Part shown: piece after piece, positions 57,198 through 64,000 of the stretch
Layout: each line of letters opens with the position of its first letter
Position numbering within the stretch: the stretch's first letter is position 1
Source: Rosa chinensis
Taxonomy: Eukaryota; Streptophyta; Magnoliopsida; Rosales; Rosaceae
DNA length: 64,000 bases
Direction: 5' to 3'
Assembly (NCBI RefSeq): GCF_002994745.2
Contig: NW_020126818.1
Span: 186,001 to 250,000, forward strand
Program-made: the position numbers and the translations under genes
The notes under the pieces: model-generated
What the model saw: only the letters and a program-made list of their open reading frames with translations
What the model was told of the DNA's origin: nothing
The model's database searches: none

Positions 57198-58971
57198 TGC
57201 TAGTCCCTTAGCAAAATCACAAAAAGACTCAACTAAGACTCAAAGAAAATTTAAAGACTCTACACAAACAATGACTCTATTGCCCTTCAACTTTTTGTCT
57301 CAGAAATCTCTTACTTTCACAACATCAAGATTAGCACTCCACCAAGAATCAATGTTTAAGCATTCGAGAGTTAATTAAAACATGTAATCCACACATACAC
57401 AAGTAAGACTTGGTTTGTAACAATGGTGATGGGGTTAAGCTCAGCATGCTTCAGACAAGTATGATTCATATCCTCACCAGGTATATCCACTCTTTCTTCT
57501 CTCAGATCATGGCAATGCTTAAAAGCTTATACACTCAAGTATATGTGAAAGATAGCAAGTACATCACATATCATATGAAACGAAAGCACATGTATATATT
57601 TTTCTAAGATCTCATGAAAGATACCAACTACTTGCACAGATGGACCCAAGCCATAGGTTCAACTCTTGTAACTCATCTCCACAGATCAAAGGTTGTCCCA
57701 TCTTAAGGATCAAGAAGGTCTTCTCAAAGCTTGTAATTGGGCCATGGCTCAAGGTTTTAAGAAACAAAGGATAAGGAATTTAACAAAGTGTCCTAAAAAC
57801 CTAGCAGAGCTCATGTAAATGTAGAGACTTCTAAAAATCCACCAAGGCATATAAAACGTCATAATCCCATAGAAGTAAAGGGCCATATGTCTTCATGTTG
57901 GGCCCTAACTTCACTCTAAACTTCCTTTGAACTCTAGTGAATTGGACAAAGACCAAATTTTTCTGTAATGGGCCTTCAATTTAAAACAAACTCCAAACTC
58001 ACCAAGTATGGGGAACTAAAATCCATAGACATTTTTCTTTCTTTATTTTTCTTTCTTTATTTTTTTTCTTTCTAGCCGTGTACAATTTTTTTTTTTTTCA
58101 TTTCTTTTTTCACGGCTTTCACATATTTTTCTCTGTATGGACAAGTCTACCCCCACACTTGAACTTTCACCTCTTCTCAATTTTCATCCTTAGCACCAAA
58201 CCCACGTAGTATGTCTTAAAAGATAGCTCCACTAAGTTCTTAGAACAAAGGGTAGGGTTGTAACTATACTAAGCTTCATGGTTAAGGATTTTAAGGGTGA
58301 TGAATGAAAAGGCTTAATGTAGGCTCAAAGGGGCTTATCTAGGGGGGTCCCACGACGGGCACAATTAAGGATACAGGTTTATTTGGCAATTGTGGTAATT
58401 CCTAGGGTGCCTCTATCCTTTCCAGAATCAGGGACATGTATCGATAAAAGTCTCAACAAGCACAAGAGTGAATTCTAGCATTCTCTAGTCCATCAAACTT
58501 AATCTATGGCAAGCAGTCAATCAAATGAAAGAATAATGAGATCATCAAAACATCGCCAAGAAAATAAGAATATATTTTTCATTTCTCTCCAAGAAAAAGG
58601 GACATGGCTCAAATATCTCACATGGCTTTATGAATCAAAACTTATCTTAACATGCTCATATTCTGTACCAAGGTCACGAGATCCATATCCACTACACATG
58701 CATACATTTTTCATATATCTCAATTAACCAAAGAATACCATTTAAAAATCATCTCAATCTTGTGATCCTCTCTTAGCCATAATTTCGGAGATATAAGCTC
58801 ATCCTAGACAGTTGAAAGGGCATCCTATGACTCAAAAATAAAAACAAAAGACTAAGACTCAATAAATAAAAGCAACAATATTTTTTTTTTTTTTGACATT
58901 TTTCGAATTTTTTTTTGTATTTTCCAATATATATATGACTCAAAATAAAAGACAAAAATATAAATCCCTTC

Positions 58972-59003
58972 CCCCACACTTAAATATTGCATTGTCCTCA
59001 ATG
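58972..59003 (-). promoter_or_regulatory. Hairpin 3 and pol-proximal purine motif (LARD-like)
   Basis: CATTG-loop-CAATG at 58990-59003, with AAGTGTGGGG at 58981-58972. Confidence 0.55.
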
Positions 59004-59146
59004 TAATCAATCATAAGCATGTAATGAAACAATTAAGCATATAGGAATGGAATTTACGAAAAGACTACAAAAATAAAGGAGAAAATTATAAAGTAAAAAA
59101 ATAGCGAAATAGAAAGCAAATCTGTGTTATTGAAGACTCCTTCACA

Positions 59147-59208
59147 GCTGCTTCTGAATTGGGTTGCCTCCCAAGCAGCGCTTGAATTTAACGTCTTTCA
59201 GCCAGACG
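59147..59208 (-). promoter_or_regulatory. Conserved paired RNA hairpins (LARD-like)
   Basis: Reverse strand CGTCT-GGCTGAA-AGACG (59208-59192); the closing A-U of A and B is C-G here. TTGGG-AGGCAA-CCCAA at 59174-59159. The outer stem GCTGC (59179-59175) with GCAGC (59151-59147) is fully Watson-Crick where A and B have a G-U pair. Confidence 0.65.
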
Positions 59209-59220
59209 GTACCTCCATTA

Positions 59221-60173
59221 AATAAAGTTAGTGACTATAATTAACAAAGAAATACAAAATATATATATATATATATATAAACAAGTATAACAAGTTAGTG
59301 AATTACAAACTACATGTAATATTAACAAGTTAAGTACACAAGTTAACAAGTTAGTACATAAGACACAAGTTAAGTACACAAGTGAGTAAAAAAAAAAACA
59401 CGAAAAATATTTACACAAGTGTTTTTTTTTTTTTTCTTTCTTTGTACGAAAATACTTACAAATATTTACATTCTTTCCTTTCCTTTACAATTATTTTCAA
59501 CACTTAGGTACGGGAACAGGGAGTCTCGATGTGAAATGGGACTGAAACAGCTACACTTTTCAAGACTATGTTTAATCCAATATACCTTAGTGAATCACAA
59601 TATTTTCGTTTGTTATATATATCATTGATATCAAATTAAATTCCAAGCGGTAAATCAAGAGGACGTGCGGCCCAAGTATAGTCGTCTAGACACCAAGTCT
59701 CTCCTACATCCTTTGGGCAACCTTACTGAAATGGCCAGGTAGGGGAGGGCGACCACGAGAGGTAGAATCCATTTTGGCATGAGCTACTCCCACATTGTGA
59801 TTTAGGCCCATTTGTAAGCACTTCTGGATTCAAGAACCTGTCATGAGCGTTGTCCCCTTCCTAGACACCATCCCACATAGGCTATACTTACTAAGATGAA
59901 AAAGTTCATAAGTGTAAAGACAGTTCAACAAGTGTTAATAAAGGCCGCCCTCAACCTTAAGGGACCTGAACTAGGCACCAATTAGGGGTTTAGGCCAATA
60001 TTAACAAAAGAGACTTCACCTATTTCATTCAATTTACAACTTACAATTAAAATTAATATTCAACAATATAAAAAACATCCTAGTTAAATTAAATTAAGTT
60101 TCAAACAATTTATATACAATAATTATAAACAAAAACAAGTGATTTTTCAATCCCCGGCAACGGCGCCAAAAAT
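59221..60173 (-). other. LARD-like 5' leader
   Basis: Non-coding. Contains an AT microsatellite (59261-59280), repeated ACAAGTTAAGTACACAAGT words (59280-59385), one UTR repeat module (about 59706-59838) and the PBS. No gag start remains. Confidence 0.7.
60150..60168 (-). promoter_or_regulatory. Primer-binding site for tRNA-Asp (LARD-like)
   Basis: ATCCCCGGCAACGGCGCCA on the plus strand, five bases from the LTR. Confidence 0.9.
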
Positions 60174-62204
60174 TGATGACGCCTGAAAGCAAGCGCATAA
60201 TTTAACCCTGAAAATATCATTAGTAGTACGTAATAAATAGGGATCGTTCTATTCCGGGGATTGAGGGTACACCTGTCATTGTCAAACAATTAAACAATTA
60301 AAATTAAAACAAAGTATAATATTTACAAGGATATTCACAAGTATAAACATTATTTACGAAAAGGGGGGATTTTGTTTTTGGTTTTTCGAAAATAAAACTA
60401 AGTTAACAAAACAATTAAAATGCAAAAACATAAAAACAAAGATGGAATGAGAGAACAAAGATCAAAATCGAAACATATGATTAAAATTGACTCAAACCCT
60501 AATATTGTTCATCTAAGTCATGAGAAAGGAGTTGATCATGTGAAACATTCGAAAGCAAATGAATTCCCATTTTTTACTTTTCAATGCTAATTAACCTAAG
60601 CGAAAGCACCTAGATTAATCCTATCAAACATGCAATCAAACCCTGGAAAGCTAGTCAATCATGTCATGTTTAACGCATTACACATAGAGAAAGGCTATCA
60701 ACTCAAGTGTACAACTTAGTATGGAAAAGTCCACCTAATTGCAATCCTCGTTAATTAAATTCGATCTTTGTAAAAAACCTTTACTACTTTGATTCAAGTT
60801 TACACAAAACGAAAAGTCGATTTCATGTTCTTAAACCTAGCACCAATTATATCGAAACCCTAAGTGTTTGCAACCACATAAGATTAAAATACAAAAGTTA
60901 TCTATAACGCAAATTTAATTAAACAAACCCACATAAGCAACTCTCGAAGAACAATAATATGAATCTGAAAATTCTCAATTAATCATAAAAATTCCAGAAA
61001 TTAATATTTGTTCAAACACATATGTCAACTAGTTCATAACCAACGAAATTCAAAGCAAAGGTTACAAAGGAGAATCGGATTACACCGTGAGATGGAGATG
61101 GTGATGAACGGTTGATGTGGTGGTCTCTTGAATCTCGAAAGCAAGCTTCAAGGTTGGAGATGGATGATGGATGCTCACGGCTATGCTTCTTCTCCCTTGG
61201 CCTTGCTTGAACTCGTGGAGATGACTAGAGGATGGAGAAACTCACGGCTATGCTAAGAAGATTTTCTGATTTTTTTCTAAAGTGTAAATTGTATGGGGGA
61301 GAGGAACCCTTCTCAATGTCAAAGAGGTGGGTATATATAGGAGCACGGCTAGGGTTCACAAAGCAATAAGAATTTTCCACATAGCTTCAACCAATGATAA
61401 TTCGCCAAGTAAGCTTGTGATGTGGTCCAACCAATCATAGAATGCCAAGTAAGCCTTGTGATGTGTTCCAACCAATCAAAATTCTCTAAAATAACTCCCT
61501 AATATTTAATTGCTGAATTTCCTTGAAATTATTCTGATTTTCTTCATGAATTTCGGCCAACATTCCTTTAGGGAATTTAGGGATGAATCTGGACGCCTTT
61601 TGAGCTTTTCCTTGGTGCACACATATTTTCCTTCCATAAATATCTCCCTTGAATCTCTCTTTTCGTCATCTCCTTGATTATTTCTGATTTTCACGTTGGC
61701 AATCACACCAATTTACTCCTCCAACAATATTTCTTTCCATAAAAATCTCCCAAGAAAATCTCCTTTGATTTATTCCACGTGAAATTCTCAATCAATCACC
61801 TTAATTCCCACTTTGTCACCTTGTTTTTCCTTAAGTATTACACGGCAAATTTAATCCCCAAGGAAAATATATTTTCCTTTTTTAAAAAAAAACTCTTCCT
61901 TGATTCTCTCCTTGCCATGTCATCTTCATGAAGCTTCTCGTTCCATTTATCAACTCAATTCAGCTTATTTATTCCAAAAACCTGAAAATAGAAGCTTTCT
62001 AAAATAAGAAATGGAAACTTTCTTAAACTAAAATGGAAACTTTCTAAAAATGGAAAATAGAAACTACAAAACGGAAACTTTCTACAATTAGGAACTTTCC
62101 CATTCGAAGAATGGAAACTTTCCTAAACAGAGTTTTATTAAGGAAATAACGCAGAAAATATAGGGAAATAACAGTTAAAACGTCGCATTAAAATGCTCCT
62201 ATCA
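60174..62204 (-). repeat. LARD-like LTR, middle (shared) copy
   Basis: Plus strand TGATGACGCCTGAAAGC to CTCCTATCA. It serves as the right LTR of the first unit and the left LTR of the second. TATA at 61339-61332. Confidence 0.85.
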
Positions 62205-64000
62205 AATTCCCCCACACTTAGCTTTTGCTAGTCCCTTAGCAAAATCACAAAAAGACTCAACTAAGACTCAAAGAAAATTTAAAGACTCTACACAAACAAT
62301 GACTCTATTGCCCTTCAACTTTTTGTCTCAGAAATCTCTTACTTTCACAACATCAAGATTAGCACTCCACCAAGAATCAATGTTTAAGCATTCGAGAGTT
62401 AATTAAAACATGTAATCCACACATACACAAGTAAGACTTGGTTTGTAACAATGGTGATGGGGTTAAGCTCAGCATGCTTCAGACAAGTATGATTCATATC
62501 CTCACCAGGTATATCCACTCTTTCTTCTCTCAGATCATGGCAATGCTTAAAAGCTTATACACTCAAGTATATGTGAAAGATAGCAAGTACATCACATATC
62601 ATATGAAACGAAAGCACATGTATATATTTTTCTAAGATCTCATGAAAGATACCAACTACTTGCACAGATGGACCCAAGCCATAGGTTCAACTCTTGTAAC
62701 TCATCTCCACAGATCAAAGGTTGTCCCATCTTAAGGATCAAGAAGGTCTTCTCAAAGCTTGTAATTGGGCCATGGCTCAAGGTTTTAAGAAACAAAGGAT
62801 AAGGAATTTAACAAAGTGTCCTAAAAACCTAGCAGAGCTCATGTAAATGTAGAGACTTCTAAAAATCCACCAAGGCATATAAAACGTCATAATCCCATAG
62901 AAGTAAAGGGCCATATGTCTTCATGTTGGGCCCTAACTTCACTCTAAACTTCCTTTGAACTCTAGTGAATTGGACAAAGACCAAATTTTTCTGTAATGGG
63001 CCTTCAATTTAAAACAAACTCCAAACTCACCAAGTATGGGGAACTAAAATCCATAGACATTTTTCTTTCTTTATTTTTCTTTCTTTATTTTTTTTCTTTC
63101 TAGCCGTGTACAATTTTTTTTTTTTTCATTTCTTTTTTTCACGGCTTTCACATATTTTTCTCTGTATGGACAAGTCTACCCCCACACTTGAACTTTCACC
63201 TCTTCTCAATTTTCATCCTTAGCACCAAACCCACGTAGTATGTCTTAAAAGATAGCTCCACTAAGTTCTTAGAACAAAGGGTAGGGTTGTAACTATACTA
63301 AGCTTCATGGTTAAGGATTTTAAGGGTGATGAATGAAAAGGCTTAATGTAGGCTCAAAGGGGCTTATCTAGGGGGGTCCCACGACGGGCACAATTAAGGA
63401 TACAGGTTTATTTGGCAATTGTGGTAATTCCTAGGGTGCCTCTATCCTTTCCAGAATCAGGGACATGTATCGATAAAAGTCTCAACAAGCACAAGAGTGA
63501 ATTCTAGCATTCTCTAGTCCATCAAACTTAATCTATGGCAAGCAGTCAATCAAATGAAAGAATAATGAGATCATCAAAACATCGCCAAGAAAATAAGAAT
63601 ATATTTTTCATTTCTCTCCAAGAAAAAGGGACATGGCTCAAATATCTCACATGGCTTTATGAATCAAAACTTATCTTAACATGCTCATATTCTGTACCAA
63701 GGTCACGAGATCCATATCCACTACACATGCATACATTTTTCATATATCTCAATTAACCAAAGAATACCATTTAAAAATCATCTCAATCTTGTGATCCTCT
63801 CTTAGCCATAATTTCGGAGATATAAGCTCATCCTAGACAGTTGAAAGGGCATCCTATGACTCAAAAATAAAAACAAAAGACTAAGACTCAATAAATAAAA
63901 GCAACAATATTTTTTTTTTTTTGACATTTTTCGAATTTTTTTTGTATTTTCCAATATATATATGACTCAAAATAAAAGACAAAAATATAAATCCCTTCCC
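62205..64000 (-). mobile_element. Second tandem LARD-like internal unit (runs off the window)
   Basis: Repeats 57177-58975 almost base for base, starting with the PPT and 3' UTR, and is cut by the window end just before the third purine motif. The unit period is about 5.03 kb. Confidence 0.85.

Larger units (their letters stand above)
57177..59220 (-). other. LARD-like 3' UTR
   Basis: Aligns with the A 3' UTR (60-2030) reversed. AAGTGTGGGG cores at 57191-57182, 58160-58151 and 58981-58972. It begins exactly at the sequence that follows the pol stop in A (AATGGAGGTAC). Confidence 0.75.
55148..62204 (-). mobile_element. Non-autonomous Athila derivative (LARD-like): LTR-internal-LTR
   Basis: Two LTRs of about 2.03 kb flank a 3.0-kb internal region with PBS, leader, 3' UTR and PPT but no gag-pol. 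LARD-type elements are mobilised by enzymes of autonomous relatives; here the relatives would be A-family Athila elements. A second internal unit follows directly. Confidence 0.8.

Overview
The window is plant DNA made almost entirely of nested LTR retrotransposons. There is no host gene, rRNA, tRNA gene or CRISPR. The evidence for a plant (probably eudicot, pericentromeric-type heterochromatin) is: Athila-type Ty3/gypsy elements with LTRs of 2.0-2.7 kb; a primer-binding site complementary to plant tRNA-Asp(GTC); and a chromovirus-like Ty3/gypsy element with a tRNA-iMet primer site. The species cannot be named from the sequence.

Layout. 1-6465: the 3' end of an Athila element A (pol tail, long 3' UTR, LTR 2031-4390) sitting in a second, 5'-truncated LTR (4391-6465). 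6466-7859: the 3' part of a B-family Athila LTR, which abuts a reversed gag fragment (7860-8703) and an unidentified LTR-like end (8704-9513). 9514-54429: a minus-strand chromovirus-like element whose far 3' part is missing. It is split twice. Athila element B (10332-24832, minus) lies in its protease region with a clear 5-bp target duplication, CCTAG. A rearranged block (about 27377-52319) lies in its 5' LTR and holds two near-identical Athila copies tail to tail, C (plus) and D (minus). The chromovirus itself lies in an Athila LTR fragment (54430-55147), and that fragment is also invaded by a non-autonomous, gag-pol-less Athila derivative (LARD-like) present as a tandem LTR-internal-LTR-internal array from 55148 to the window end.

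Function. The Athila elements encode Gag (one CCHC knuckle), an aspartic protease with a DLGA motif, reverse transcriptase (FMDD), RNase H and a DD35E integrase. All copies carry frameshifts, nearly all of them one-base losses in homopolymers; some may be sequencing errors. The LARD-like element keeps LTRs, PBS, PPT and both UTRs and would need enzymes from a partner such as A, B or D.

The most interesting signals are in the non-coding parts. A set of short hairpins directly downstream of pol shows compensatory base changes between subfamilies and is kept in the gag-pol-less element. The purine motif AAGTGTGGGG occurs three times in every Athila 3' UTR. A 10-bp inverted repeat pairs U5 with the PBS, and the segment between its arms has apparently flipped in element C. 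There are also a giant inverted repeat with a fold-back LTR, and junctions filled with locally copied DNA.
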